A DNA stretch of 12,948 bases from Acidimicrobiia bacterium (GCA_029863035.1 JAOTWH010000048.1:1-12948), one strand, 5' to 3'. Numbered from the stretch's first letter, positions 5,632-12,758 are shown. Numbers and translations: made by a program. Notes: a model not told the origin generated them from the letters alone.

Positions 5632-6621
5632 ATGACCAAATTCGCATATTTCTGTGGACACGAGCAGTTCCACCCTGAAACACTTGTTAACCACGCCCGA
5701 TTGGCCGAGGACGCCGGCTTCGACGGCTTGGTGATCTCGGAGCACTTCCACCCCTGGGTGGACGACCTGGGTGCATCGGGATTCGCCTACTCAACCATCG
5801 CCGCGATGGCGCAGGCAACCGAAAAGGTGGAGCTCACAACCGGCGTCACCACTCCCCTGTTTCGCTATCACCCCGGAGTTGTCGCCCAGGCCGCGGCCAC
5901 CATCGATCGCATCTCAGGTGGAAGGTTCAACCTCGGGGTTGGCACCGGCGAGAACATCAACGAGGGACCTCTCGGATACGAGTTCCCGGCATACGCCGAG
6001 CGAGCCGCTCGAATGCGAGAGGCTCTCGAGATCATGCGCCGCTTGCTCGACGGAGAGAAACTGACCTTCGAGGGCAAGTACTACCAGACCGACAGGGCCA
6101 AGCTCTACAGCCCGCCCATCAGTGCAGTTCCCATCTGGATGGCGGCCGGCGGACCCAAGTCGGCGGCCCTGGCGGCCGAGATGGCTGAAGGGATCATCAC
6201 GAGTGTCAAGGTGCCGCAAGAAACGATGAGCCAGGTGATCGACCCGGCACGGCTAGCTGCAGACAAAGTTGGCCGGCCTCATCCCAAGATCTCGGCATCG
6301 CGCTGGACGATCTTCGCCGCAAATGAAGACGAGGCTTGGCACTCGCTTGGAGCTTGGCGCGGTCTACGTGCACCGGGGCGCCTCGAAGCGGTCGATCCGG
6401 CGGATCTGAGAGCGCGAGCCGACGAGATGCCGCGCCAGGAGATCTTGAGTCGCTACTCCATCGTCTCTTCTGCCGAAGAGATCGTCGAGGTGTATCGGCC
6501 GTTGATAGAAGAGGTAGGTGCGGACACTGTCACGCTGCAGTTGACCGGCCCTGATCAGGAGAAGCTCATCGCCATGCTCGGCGCAGAAGTCCTACCTGCC
6601 CTGCGAAAGATCGCGGGCTAA
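5632..6621 (+). CDS. F420-dependent G6PDH-like LLM oxidoreductase (FGD family)
   Basis: 329 aa, a luciferase-like TIM barrel. It aligns over its length with mycobacterial F420-dependent glucose-6-phosphate dehydrogenase: SEHFHPW (FGD SDHFQPW, giving active-site equivalents His38 and Trp42), TPLFRYHPGVVAQAAATI, GVGTGENINE (Glu107, equivalent to the catalytic Glu), YYQTDRAKLY, IWMAAGGPKSA and LSRYSIVSSAEE. Binding of deazaflavin F420 is expected from the family. The substrate is not secured, because many FGD-like paralogues act on other alcohols or sugars. ATG at 5632 is preferred over the in-frame ATG at 5596 because the barrel begins at TKFAYFCGHEQF and because a leaderless promoter fits. Its stop overlaps the convergent lipoprotein stop by 4 nt (6618-6621). 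Confidence 0.92.
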   Translation: MTKFAYFCGHEQFHPETLVNHARLAEDAGFDGLVISEHFHPWVDDLGASGFAYSTIAAMAQATEKVELTTGVTTPLFRYHPGVVAQAAATIDRISGGRFNLGVGTGENINEGPLGYEFPAYAERAARMREALEIMRRLLDGEKLTFEGKYYQTDRAKLYSPPISAVPIWMAAGGPKSAALAAEMAEGIITSVKVPQETMSQVIDPARLAADKVGRPHPKISASRWTIFAANEDEAWHSLGAWRGLRAPGRLEAVDPADLRARADEMPRQEILSRYSIVSSAEEIVEVYRPLIEEVGADTVTLQLTGPDQEKLIAMLGAEVLPALRKIAG

Positions 6622-7271
6622 GCACCGAGCAATCGGAGCAGGTCCTCCACGTCGGAGACGAACTCGGATGGCAGGTCGGGGCGTGCCTCGAGGCCGGCTC
6701 GTAACCCGGGCCCGGCGGCTATGAACAGTTGACGGACCTGGTCTGCTTCGGCCGTGTAATCGAGACCGTCCAGCATCGACCGCAGCGGACGCACCAGTCC
6801 CGGCCCAACCGTTGCGCCCCAGTCCACTCTCCAACCGTCGGACCCATCGCGCACCACGACAGTCGTTGCCAGGGGTCCACCCGGGATGGCCAGGTCGACC
6901 GCGGCGTATCCCTCGACGCCCAGCTCGAGGCCTTCCCTCACAGCGAGGGCGCTGGGAGCGAAGCCGTCATCGGTGAGGCTGGCAGCGACAGATTGCCAAT
7001 AGCCCGCCACCTCGCCAGGGCGCTCGTCGTTGGCTATGGCGAGAACGTCGGCCACCGCTAACCCGTTCTCTGCGCCAATTGCCAGCGCCAGGCTCCCGGA
7101 GGAAACGATGGAGCCGAGTTCGTCGTAGTCACCGCTGTCAAGAGCTAACAGCCATGTTCGAGCGGCGGCTTCCGCCGAAGCGGCTCCAGGTACCTGCGTA
7201 GTCGGGGGCGGCTCGCTTGCGGTCGAACAGGCGGCCATGATGAGCAGGCACCCCACAAGGGCTCGCCTCAC
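6618..7271 (-). CDS. Putative lipoprotein, unknown function
   Basis: 217 aa. MRRALVGCLLIMAACSTAS is a classic lipoprotein signal with lipobox MAA|C (Cys15), followed by a Pro/Thr-rich linker. The mature part starts with a helix (AEAAARTWLLALDSGDYDEL) like the beginning of NTF2-like or DUF4878-type lipoproteins, then alternating segments including GYAAVDLAIPGG and TTVVVRDGSDGWRVDWGA. I cannot name a family. The start is GTG at 7271, overlapping the upstream LLM gene stop as GTGA (7268-7271), which implies translational coupling in an operon. Its stop (6618-6620) overlaps the stop of the convergent F420-type gene. Location outside the membrane is inferred from the signal alone. Confidence 0.82.
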   Translation of the reverse strand: MRRALVGCLLIMAACSTASEPPPTTQVPGAASAEAAARTWLLALDSGDYDELGSIVSSGSLALAIGAENGLAVADVLAIANDERPGEVAGYWQSVAASLTDDGFAPSALAVREGLELGVEGYAAVDLAIPGGPLATTVVVRDGSDGWRVDWGATVGPGLVRPLRSMLDGLDYTAEADQVRQLFIAAGPGLRAGLEARPDLPSEFVSDVEDLLRLLGA

Positions 7272-8245
7272 AGCAACGACCGAAGCGCCGCCAGAACCGC
7301 TTCACCAGACGGAGCGATGGCATTCAAGGCGGCCGTGCCGATACCGGCATCGGCGTATTCGACAAGCCGGTCCTTCACGCGACCAAGCGGGCCCACCAAG
7401 GCGACTGCATCCACCACCTCATCGCTGAGGGCGGCAGCCACGCCGTTGCGATCTCCAGCGGCGAATGCAGCTGCGATCGCCTCGGCGGCCTCAGAGAACC
7501 CGCACCAGCCGAGGAAACGGTTGTAGACCGGCTGGGCGAAGTACGGGCCGAACGCGGCACGGATGATCTGGCGGGCCTCATCAACATCATCGTTCACAAC
7601 GATGTGAAGTCGGGCCATCACCCCGAAGTCGTCGGGCAGAGCGCGCCCGGCCTTTTGTGCTCCTGCCTCGATCTCGACCAGTTGGCGCCCCACCACCTCG
7701 GGAGCCATCAAGTTGAGACATACGCCATCGCCCACCGCCCCGGCGACTCTCAACATGGCGGGATTCAACGCACCGACATAGAGGTCGATCGGCCCGGGCG
7801 CCGGCGCTGTCAACGAGAACTTTCCCATCGTCACCAGCTGCCCGGCGTAGTCCCGCTGCCCCGCCAGTGCGGCCCGCGTCGCCTCCACTGTCTCTCGAAC
7901 CCACCGAAGCGGCCGGTCGAAACTCTGGCCGTGCCACTGTGACACGATCAACTCCGACGACGCACCGATGCCAAGCGAGAATCGTCGACCGCCCGCCACC
8001 TGGCTCACTGTGGCAGCCGCCATCGCCAACAGCGCCGGCGTTCGTGTTGTCGCGGGAACCACCGCGGTGCCGATCGTCATATCTTCGGTCGCGGCAGCGA
8101 TCGCTGCTGCGGTGGCGAATGACTCGGGCCCTGCAACTTCGGCGATCCAGGCCTCCGAGTAACCAATGGCTTCAGCTTGTCGGCACAGCTGCGCGATATC
8201 GCCTGCGCCGAGTCCTGGCAGAGTGGGACTGATCGCCAGTTTCAT
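7268..8245 (-). CDS. LLM class flavin/F420-dependent oxidoreductase
   Basis: 325 aa, a luciferase-like TIM-barrel oxidoreductase of the actinobacterial F420-dependent type. Visible marks are the N-terminal strand MKLAISPTLPG, the helix AEAIGYSEAWIAEVAGPESFATAAAIAAAT, the TIGTAVVPATTRTPALLAMAAATV strand, LGIGASSELIVSQWHG at the cofactor phosphate loop, and the late VALVGPLGRVKDRL element common in this family. It is clearly a different subfamily from the FGD-like protein at 5632-6621. The substrate is unknown. The ATG at 8245 is the natural N-terminus; only a weak AAGG lies upstream. It is 23 nt downstream of the acyl-ACP desaturase gene and coupled to the lipoprotein gene by a GTGA overlap, so the three genes are likely one transcript. 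Confidence 0.92.
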   Translation of the reverse strand: MKLAISPTLPGLGAGDIAQLCRQAEAIGYSEAWIAEVAGPESFATAAAIAAATEDMTIGTAVVPATTRTPALLAMAAATVSQVAGGRRFSLGIGASSELIVSQWHGQSFDRPLRWVRETVEATRAALAGQRDYAGQLVTMGKFSLTAPAPGPIDLYVGALNPAMLRVAGAVGDGVCLNLMAPEVVGRQLVEIEAGAQKAGRALPDDFGVMARLHIVVNDDVDEARQIIRAAFGPYFAQPVYNRFLGWCGFSEAAEAIAAAFAAGDRNGVAAALSDEVVDAVALVGPLGRVKDRLVEYADAGIGTAALNAIAPSGEAVLAALRSLL

Positions 8246-8268
8246 GGGTGCCGGGCGACCTTATCGAC

Positions 8269-9165
8269 CTAGACGGTGCCGAATCTCGCCTCGAAGCGTT
8301 CTGCCTTGCGGAGGATCTCGTTGGGCAGCTCCATCAGCTTCTCCTGGTACTCCTCAGCCTTGGGCGTGAGATCCCCAAGGTCGGCGATGCCCCACTGCTT
8401 GAGCAGCGGGATCAGGACGTGTTCGTAGTGGACGCGCATGTTGTAGACCCCGGCTTTGGCCACCTCGATAGACCTACGAACGAAACCGGGGATACCAACA
8501 CCGGGCATCTGGAAATTCTCGAACGTGTTGAACATCCCCTCCAACACCACCGACGGCGCCTCGCGCAGCATGGCGTCCATCACGCCCTTGTAGAAGACGA
8601 AGTGGTGGTTCTCGTCGGCGGCGATATTGCGCATCAGATCGAAGGCCGACTCGTCATCGGTGATCTTCCCTGCGTTGCGGTGTGATACCCGCGTTGCCAG
8701 CTCCTGAGCAGCGGTGTAGGAGAACAGTTCTGCGGGCGATGTGGCGCTTGGCGACCAGCCGGTCCGCATCGTGGCCATGCGATCGTCCTCCAGCTCGACT
8801 GGGTCGCAGTTGCGCGATGTCAGCAGGTAGCTGCGAATGGCCATGGCGTGCTGCCCCTCTTCCGAGGTCCAGATTCCGTTCCATTCGTTCCACACCGGCG
8901 AGTCGGGGAGGTACTTCTCTAGGGCAAGGTGATACGACGGCAGGTTGTCCTCAGTGAGGAGATTCAGCACCAGCGCGGTGCGGGCGGGCTCGTCGAGTGT
9001 GCACTGTGACTCCTCCCACGGCTCATCACGGAAATTGCGGCCCAGCTCCCACGGAATGAAGTCGTGGAAGTACCAGTGGGAGCGACGTTCTTGATGTTGG
9101 CGCGACAGCTCTGCCGCATCGCTCTCGACGGCTTTCAGCAGCTCGAACTCTTCTTCTTGGGCCAT
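8269..9165 (-). CDS. Soluble acyl-ACP desaturase (FA_desaturase_2, DesA-like)
   Basis: 298 aa, a ferritin-like di-iron enzyme that introduces a double bond into ACP-bound acyl chains, as in plant stearoyl-ACP desaturase and mycobacterial DesA1/DesA2. All six metal ligands can be placed: Glu72 (LLTEDNLPSYH), Glu103 and His106 (SEEGQHAMAI), Glu155 (AAQELATR), Glu185 and His188 (AADENHHF). The four-helix bundle is complete, and the length is close to that of mycobacterial homologues. ATG at 9165 is chosen because homologues begin near this point; the open frame reaches 9192 without extra family similarity. It heads the minus-strand operon with the LLM oxidoreductase and the lipoprotein. An inverted repeat at 9193-9209 lies 27 nt upstream. 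The electron donor is not in the window. Confidence 0.95.
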   Translation of the reverse strand: MAQEEEFELLKAVESDAAELSRQHQERRSHWYFHDFIPWELGRNFRDEPWEESQCTLDEPARTALVLNLLTEDNLPSYHLALEKYLPDSPVWNEWNGIWTSEEGQHAMAIRSYLLTSRNCDPVELEDDRMATMRTGWSPSATSPAELFSYTAAQELATRVSHRNAGKITDDESAFDLMRNIAADENHHFVFYKGVMDAMLREAPSVVLEGMFNTFENFQMPGVGIPGFVRRSIEVAKAGVYNMRVHYEHVLIPLLKQWGIADLGDLTPKAEEYQEKLMELPNEILRKAERFEARFGTV

Positions 9166-9192
9166 CGCATTCCCAGAGGTCACTCGGCGCAC

Positions 9193-9209
9193 CCCGTCAA
9201 CTCAACGGG
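9193..9209. promoter_or_regulatory. Possible operator between the desaturase and TauE/SafE genes
   Basis: CCCGT (9193-9197) and ACGGG (9205-9209) form an inverted repeat around CAACTCA, in the 134-nt divergent region 9166-9299. On the minus strand TAGGCT near 9227-9232 could be a -10 for the desaturase operon, which would put the repeat just downstream of the start site. The element is short and its role is speculative. Confidence 0.27.
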
Positions 9210-9287
9210 ATACCCGCAGCCTATAGACACACACGCTTTGGCGAGTGCCGAAATAACCGAGCAAGACCGCGCCCCAACCACGCTGCC

Positions 9288-9293
9288 TACCAT
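9288..9293 (+). promoter_or_regulatory. Candidate -10 box for a leaderless TauE/SafE transcript
   Basis: TACCAT fits TANNNT and ends 6 nt before the GTG at 9300. No ribosome binding site precedes that start, so a leaderless mRNA is the simplest reading. The -35 region (about 9265-9270) is not consensus. Confidence 0.42.
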
Positions 9294-9299
9294 CGCACA

Positions 9300-9659
9300 G
9301 TGAATCCCCTCGTGCGCGCCATCCTGTTGGGCATCGGGGCGGGGTTCGTCGCCGGTCTCTTCGGTGTGGGTGGCGGAGTGATAATCGTCCCCGGGCTGGT
9401 TCTGGGGCTCGGATTGGACCAACACCGTGCCCACGCCACCTCCCTGGCGATCATCGTTGTGGCGGCGGCGACCGGGTTGGCGTCGTTCGCCGCGGCGGGC
9501 GAGGTTGATTGGTCGGCTGCGGCAACAGTGTTCATCGGCTCCAGCGTCGGAGCGCTAGTGGTTGTCAGGTACCTCCATCGCATCCCGGCACTGTGGTTGG
9601 CGAGAGCGTTCGTCGTCCTCGTCTTGCTGGCGGCCACCAGGCTGGCGGTGACCGCATGA
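9300..9659 (+). CDS. TauE/SafE (TSUP) family permease, half-size subunit 1
   Basis: 119 aa with about four transmembrane segments. It carries one copy of the TauE/SafE repeat: AGFVAGLFGVGGGVIIVPGLV (residues about 15-35) with the GxGGG signature, then HATSLAIIVVAAATG, a WSAAATVFIGSSVGALV helix and a C-terminal helix LARAFVVLVLLAATRL. TauE/SafE proteins (sulfite, taurine or organosulfonate related anion export or uptake) usually hold two such repeats in about 250 aa; here only one is present. Its stop overlaps the next gene's start as ATGA (9656-9659), and the neighbour is the matching second half, so the pair probably forms one transporter. The substrate is unknown. GTG at 9300 is preferred with the TACCAT box; GTG at 9312 is an alternative. 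Confidence 0.87.
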   Translation: MNPLVRAILLGIGAGFVAGLFGVGGGVIIVPGLVLGLGLDQHRAHATSLAIIVVAAATGLASFAAAGEVDWSAAATVFIGSSVGALVVVRYLHRIPALWLARAFVVLVLLAATRLAVTA

Positions 9660-10054
9660 CCTTGCTTGGCCTCATCGTCTTAGGCCTGGGAGCGGGCGCG
9701 GTTGCGGCAAGTCTTGGAATCGGCGGCGGCGTCATCTATGTGCCGGCTCTCGTCACGCTCTTCGACCTCACCCAGCAAACCGGCCAGGGGACATCGCTGG
9801 CCATCGTCGTTCCGACCGCACTTGTCGCCACCATCGCCAATGCACGCCGGGGCAGGGTCGAATGGCGGACGGCGGGATTGGTGGCGATCGGGGCGGTGGT
9901 GGGAGCGTTCGCCGGCTCCAGGTTGGCGCTGTCGCTTGACGAAACCGTTCTGAAGCGACTGTTCGCAGGATTGTTGGTGGTGGTCGCTCTACGAATGCTA
10001 CGAAGGACTCGACGAATCGCCACCGAGGGGCGAGATGAGACGGCCACCGGATAG
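9656..10054 (+). CDS. TauE/SafE (TSUP) family permease, half-size subunit 2
   Basis: 132 aa with about four transmembrane segments and one TauE/SafE repeat: GAVAASLGIGGGVIYVPALV, GQGTSLAIVVPTALVATIANA, the loop RRGRVEWRTAG common in the family, GLVAIGAVVGAFAGSRLAL and a last helix KRLFAGLLVVVALRML. A short basic, polar tail follows. The ATG at 9656 overlaps the previous stop by 4 nt. The open frame extends upstream inside the first gene in another phase and is not used. The last 57 nt overlap the 3' end of the convergent YdjM-like gene. Together with subunit 1 it makes up a normal-length TSUP transporter split into two translationally coupled proteins. Confidence 0.88.
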   Translation: MTLLGLIVLGLGAGAVAASLGIGGGVIYVPALVTLFDLTQQTGQGTSLAIVVPTALVATIANARRGRVEWRTAGLVAIGAVVGAFAGSRLALSLDETVLKRLFAGLLVVVALRMLRRTRRIATEGRDETATG

Positions 10055-10549
10055 ATACTGCCGACGCCTGGCTCCCCGCGAGAAGCCTTCCTTGCGCCAT
10101 AGCCAAACGAGGTAGGCCAGGCCCACCACCTCGCCCGCCATCACCCACGGGTCAGTCAACCCGTGGGCGAAGGCATCGGTCAGGTTGCCGCTCTCTGCCG
10201 GCGAGAAATCCCCCAGCGCCGGCCACAAGAAGGTTTCTGGCTGGGTCCACATGAAGTCGAGCACCAGGTGCACCAATGAGCCGATGGCCAACGGCATCCA
10301 AACACGGCGATAGCTGCCGGCACGCTTGGTGACGAGCAGCACCGCAACCATCAATGCCGCAGAGAACAGCAGCGTGTGCCCGAAGATCTGACCACTGTCG
10401 AAGTTCGACCGGAAGAAGAAGCGCCCTATGGGCTTATCGATCAGGTCCGGAAGCAGCGCACCCACCAACAACAGGCGGGTATCCATCGCCGGATCGCGGA
10501 ACAGGTATCGCACCAGGGCAACGGTGCCGCCCAGATGCCACAGGATCAT
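9998..10549 (-). CDS. YdjM-like membrane-bound metal-dependent hydrolase
   Basis: 183 aa, related to the LexA-regulated membrane hydrolase family of E. coli YdjM (PF04307). The family's His/Asp pattern is visible: an early His (LWHLGG), LLVGALLPDLIDKPIG, GHTLLFSA, and LVHLVLDFMW, in a protein with about four hydrophobic segments. These residues probably bind a metal; the biochemical reaction is not known for the family. ATG at 10549 overlaps the RNase HI stop as ATGA (10546-10549), so it is the last gene of the NIF3/zinc ribbon/RNase HI operon. The polar C-terminal tail (about 28 residues, starting FSRGARRRQ) is partly encoded antisense to the end of TauE/SafE subunit 2, over 57 nt. Confidence 0.86.
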   Translation of the reverse strand: MILWHLGGTVALVRYLFRDPAMDTRLLLVGALLPDLIDKPIGRFFFRSNFDSGQIFGHTLLFSAALMVAVLLVTKRAGSYRRVWMPLAIGSLVHLVLDFMWTQPETFLWPALGDFSPAESGNLTDAFAHGLTDPWVMAGEVVGLAYLVWLWRKEGFSRGARRRQYLSGGRLISPLGGDSSSPS

Positions 10550-10941
10550 GCGTCGAGGGCTGCGTTGGCCAGAGCATCGGCGACCTCGTTCTGCTCGCGC
10601 GGCACGTGATTCACCTCGACGCTGGCGAACGTGGCCAACAGCTCACTCACCTTGGCGTGTAACGGTTTGAGTCCGGCAGCCTTGACTCGGTATTCGCCCG
10701 ATATCTGGCGCACCAGCAACAAGCTGTCGGATCGCAGCTCGACCTCGTCGGCCCCTAGTTGGGCAGCTGCCTCCAGGCCGGCGATAACCGCGGAATACTC
10801 GGCAACGTTGTTGGTAGCTGTCCCGATCTCCTCGGAGACCGTGACGGCGATGGCGTCGTCTTCGTCGTAGAGAACCGCGCCGATCGAGGCCGGCCCCGGG
10901 TTGCCGCGCGAGGCGCCGTCGGTGTACAGGACCAGCTTCAC
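10546..10941 (-). CDS. rnhA: Ribonuclease HI
   Basis: 131 aa, an RNA:DNA hybrid-specific endonuclease. All four carboxylates are present: Asp8 (LYTDGASRGNPGP), Glu48 (NNVAEYSAVIAGLEAA), Asp72 (ELRSDSLLLVRQISG) and Asp122 (NEVADALAN). The short connection after ISGEYRVKAAGL indicates a handle-less type, as in the N-terminal domain of M. tuberculosis Rv2228c. Unlike Rv2228c it has no C-terminal CobC-like acid phosphatase domain. The start is GTG at 10941: it overlaps the zinc-ribbon stop as GTGA (10938-10941) and puts the first beta strand at residue 2. A TTG at 10974 in the same frame would lie inside the upstream gene. Its stop overlaps the YdjM-like start as ATGA. Confidence 0.95.
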   Translation of the reverse strand: MKLVLYTDGASRGNPGPASIGAVLYDEDDAIAVTVSEEIGTATNNVAEYSAVIAGLEAAAQLGADEVELRSDSLLLVRQISGEYRVKAAGLKPLHAKVSELLATFASVEVNHVPREQNEVADALANAALDA

Positions 10942-11654
10942 TGCAGAACGAGTATCCGCCGACAGTGAACGCAACGCGGCGGATCGGTCTTCGCAACCTC
11001 CAGCTGCTCGGCTTCGCTAAGGCGCAGGTGGCAGCCTCCGCAGATGCCCTCTCCCAGCCGGCCAACGGCGATGCCGTCCTTGATGGGCCGCAGTTCCTCG
11101 TAGACCTCCATCAGTTCTGGATCGATGCGGGCCGCTATGTCCTCCTTCTTGGCCTCTTGCACCGCAACGTCGGCGTCGATGACCTTCCAGGTCTCGGCGA
11201 TGGCGGCCTCCAACCGTTGCGCGTCTTGTTGACTCGTCGTCAACCGGTCCTCCAGTTGAGCTATCACCTTGCTCTGGGCGTCTCGGTCGTCGAGCAGCTT
11301 GAAGGTGGTTTCCTCCATCTCGGCAACCTGTTTGCCGAGCATCTCGACCTCCGACATCAGAGCCGCCGTTTCTCGAGCGTTGAGGCCACCGGCGTACAGG
11401 CGGCGCTCTTCGGCATCTCGCTTCTCGGAAGCCAATGTCAGCTCGCCGTCGCTCTTGTCTACTGCCAGCCCTACCTCTCGACCGGCCGCCCGCGCCTCCT
11501 CCAGCTCCGCCGCTATGGCCTCTAGTGCGGCATGGGCAGCCTTGAACCGATCGAGCTCTGGAAGAGAGGCGCGCTGATCCAACAGTCGGTCGATATCGAG
11601 ATCGACCGACTGTAGGTCGAGCAGGTCTTCCATAGTCCGAAAGGGTTCCATCAT
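10938..11654 (-). CDS. Coiled-coil C4 zinc ribbon protein (Rv2229c/HP0958 family)
   Basis: 238 aa. Residues about 8-170 are a long helical hairpin rich in Glu, Ala, Leu and Arg. A C-terminal zinc ribbon follows, with CGGC (Cys205, Cys208) and CVHC (Cys228, Cys231). This architecture matches Rv2229c, Helicobacter HP0958/FlgZ and chlamydial CT398, which bind nucleic acids or protein partners; the exact role in actinobacteria is not settled. ATG at 11654 overlaps the NIF3 stop as ATGA (11651-11654). GTG at 11660 and the adjacent ATG at 11651 are close alternatives. The gene pair NIF3 then zinc ribbon, followed by RNase HI, reproduces the mycobacterial order and supports all three calls. Confidence 0.93.
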   Translation of the reverse strand: MMEPFRTMEDLLDLQSVDLDIDRLLDQRASLPELDRFKAAHAALEAIAAELEEARAAGREVGLAVDKSDGELTLASEKRDAEERRLYAGGLNARETAALMSEVEMLGKQVAEMEETTFKLLDDRDAQSKVIAQLEDRLTTSQQDAQRLEAAIAETWKVIDADVAVQEAKKEDIAARIDPELMEVYEELRPIKDGIAVGRLGEGICGGCHLRLSEAEQLEVAKTDPPRCVHCRRILVLQ

Positions 11655-12730
11655 CTCCACGGATCTGGGTCGTGGTCTATCAGGTTGGCCGCCGGCGCCA
11701 CATGTTGCACCGCAGCGTAGAGGCTGCCCACGCCCGGTCGCTCGGTGGCGGCGTGTCCTGGGTCGATAACGGCGAGTCCTAGCTCAAGGGCGTGGCGAGC
11801 TCGATGATGAGACACGTCTGCGGTAACGATCGCCTGGGCGCCTGCAGCCAGCGCGTCTTCGAAGAAATCTGAACCGCTTCCTGGGACCACGGCCGCCCTG
11901 CCAACCGGCGACAGAGGATCGCCCGCAACTCGGGGGGCACTGCCCAGGGCCGACTCGACGGTGGCAGCCAGATCTCCCAGAGTGGTGTCGGGGGCCATCG
12001 TTCCCACTCTGCCCGCCATGCCGGCATCGCCCACACGATCGACCACATCGAAGGCGGGCTCCTCGTACGGATGCGCCGCTGACAGTGCGGCTGCCACGCC
12101 AGCCACGTGCGATCGCGGCACGCTCATCTCGAGACGGACCTCGCCAGCTTTGGTGGTCTCTCCCAGGACACCGAATGCTGGCTCCGCGCCCTCCTCGGCA
12201 ACGAACATCCCCATTCCCTCTACCCGGAACGAACAGGCGGAGTAATTGCCGATCTGTCCGGCGCCGGCCGAGCTCATGGCCGCAGCCACCTGCTCGACAC
12301 TTTCTGGTGGAACGAACGTGGTCACCTTGACCGAATCGGGACCCCACACCGGGGCGAACCCGATCGTGTTCTCAAGGCCGATGGCAGCGGCCAGAGCATC
12401 TGCTCCCCCTCCGGGGGCAACATCGAAAGCGGTGTGGACAACGGCCAACGCCACCCCGGCTCGGGTGAGTCGAAACGCCCTCCCGGCAGCCGACTCCTCA
12501 AGAACTAGACGTGTGATGGGACCGAACAGCAGAGGGTGGTACGAGATCAGCAGGCTAGGCGGTTCGCTTTCGGCAGCGGCCACCACCTCGGGCGTCACCT
12601 CGTGGCAGACAGAGACCGAGGTGGCCTCGGTGCCGCCATCCCCCAGCTGCAAGCCGACCGGGTCCCATGAGGCGGCCTTGTCGAGCGGCATTTGCCGCGT
12701 CAGCACATCGAGGAATTCGGCGATGGTCAT
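11651..12730 (-). CDS. NIF3/DUF34 family dinuclear metal protein
   Basis: 359 aa, the long form with a central CutA/PII-like insert (about residues 130-230, including the conserved AAHPYEEPAFDV). Family marks: SWDPVGLQLG, LLISYHPLLF, VVHTAFDVAPGG, then ADVSHHRARHA and IDPGHAATERPGV. The five metal ligands of the family (His-His, Asp, His, Glu) map to Tyr64, His65, Asp103, His326 and Glu330, so the first His is replaced by Tyr. The usual CLDVTPEV also reads CHEVTPEV here. The molecular function of NIF3 proteins is debated; the old label GTP cyclohydrolase I type 2 is not reliable. ATG at 12730 has no ribosome binding site. It lies 28 nt after the nnrE stop and starts the tight overlap chain below it. 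Confidence 0.93.
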   Translation of the reverse strand: MTIAEFLDVLTRQMPLDKAASWDPVGLQLGDGGTEATSVSVCHEVTPEVVAAAESEPPSLLISYHPLLFGPITRLVLEESAAGRAFRLTRAGVALAVVHTAFDVAPGGGADALAAAIGLENTIGFAPVWGPDSVKVTTFVPPESVEQVAAAMSSAGAGQIGNYSACSFRVEGMGMFVAEEGAEPAFGVLGETTKAGEVRLEMSVPRSHVAGVAAALSAAHPYEEPAFDVVDRVGDAGMAGRVGTMAPDTTLGDLAATVESALGSAPRVAGDPLSPVGRAAVVPGSGSDFFEDALAAGAQAIVTADVSHHRARHALELGLAVIDPGHAATERPGVGSLYAAVQHVAPAANLIDHDPDPWR

Positions 12731-12736
12731 GGCCGG

Positions 12737-12742
12737 ATGCTA
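12737..12742 (-). promoter_or_regulatory. Possible leaderless -10 box before NIF3
   Basis: Minus-strand TAGCAT fits TANNNT and ends 6 nt before the NIF3 ATG, which lacks a ribosome binding site. It sits in the 28-nt gap after nnrE, so it may be an internal operon promoter. There is no clear -35. Confidence 0.32.
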
Positions 12743-12758
12743 CGGCGGTGAATGGGTA

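Noticed and set aside
4884..5678. 264-codon plus-strand open frame over the aquaporin 5' half and the intergenic region
   Set aside because: It is antisense to a clear aquaporin with both NPA motifs, and its translation is highly charged and repetitive through the heptamer array. It is a shadow frame.
6729..7061. Plus-strand open frame within the lipoprotein gene
   Set aside because: It is antisense to a gene with a signal peptide, lipobox and operon overlap. No ribosome binding site or family resemblance is seen.
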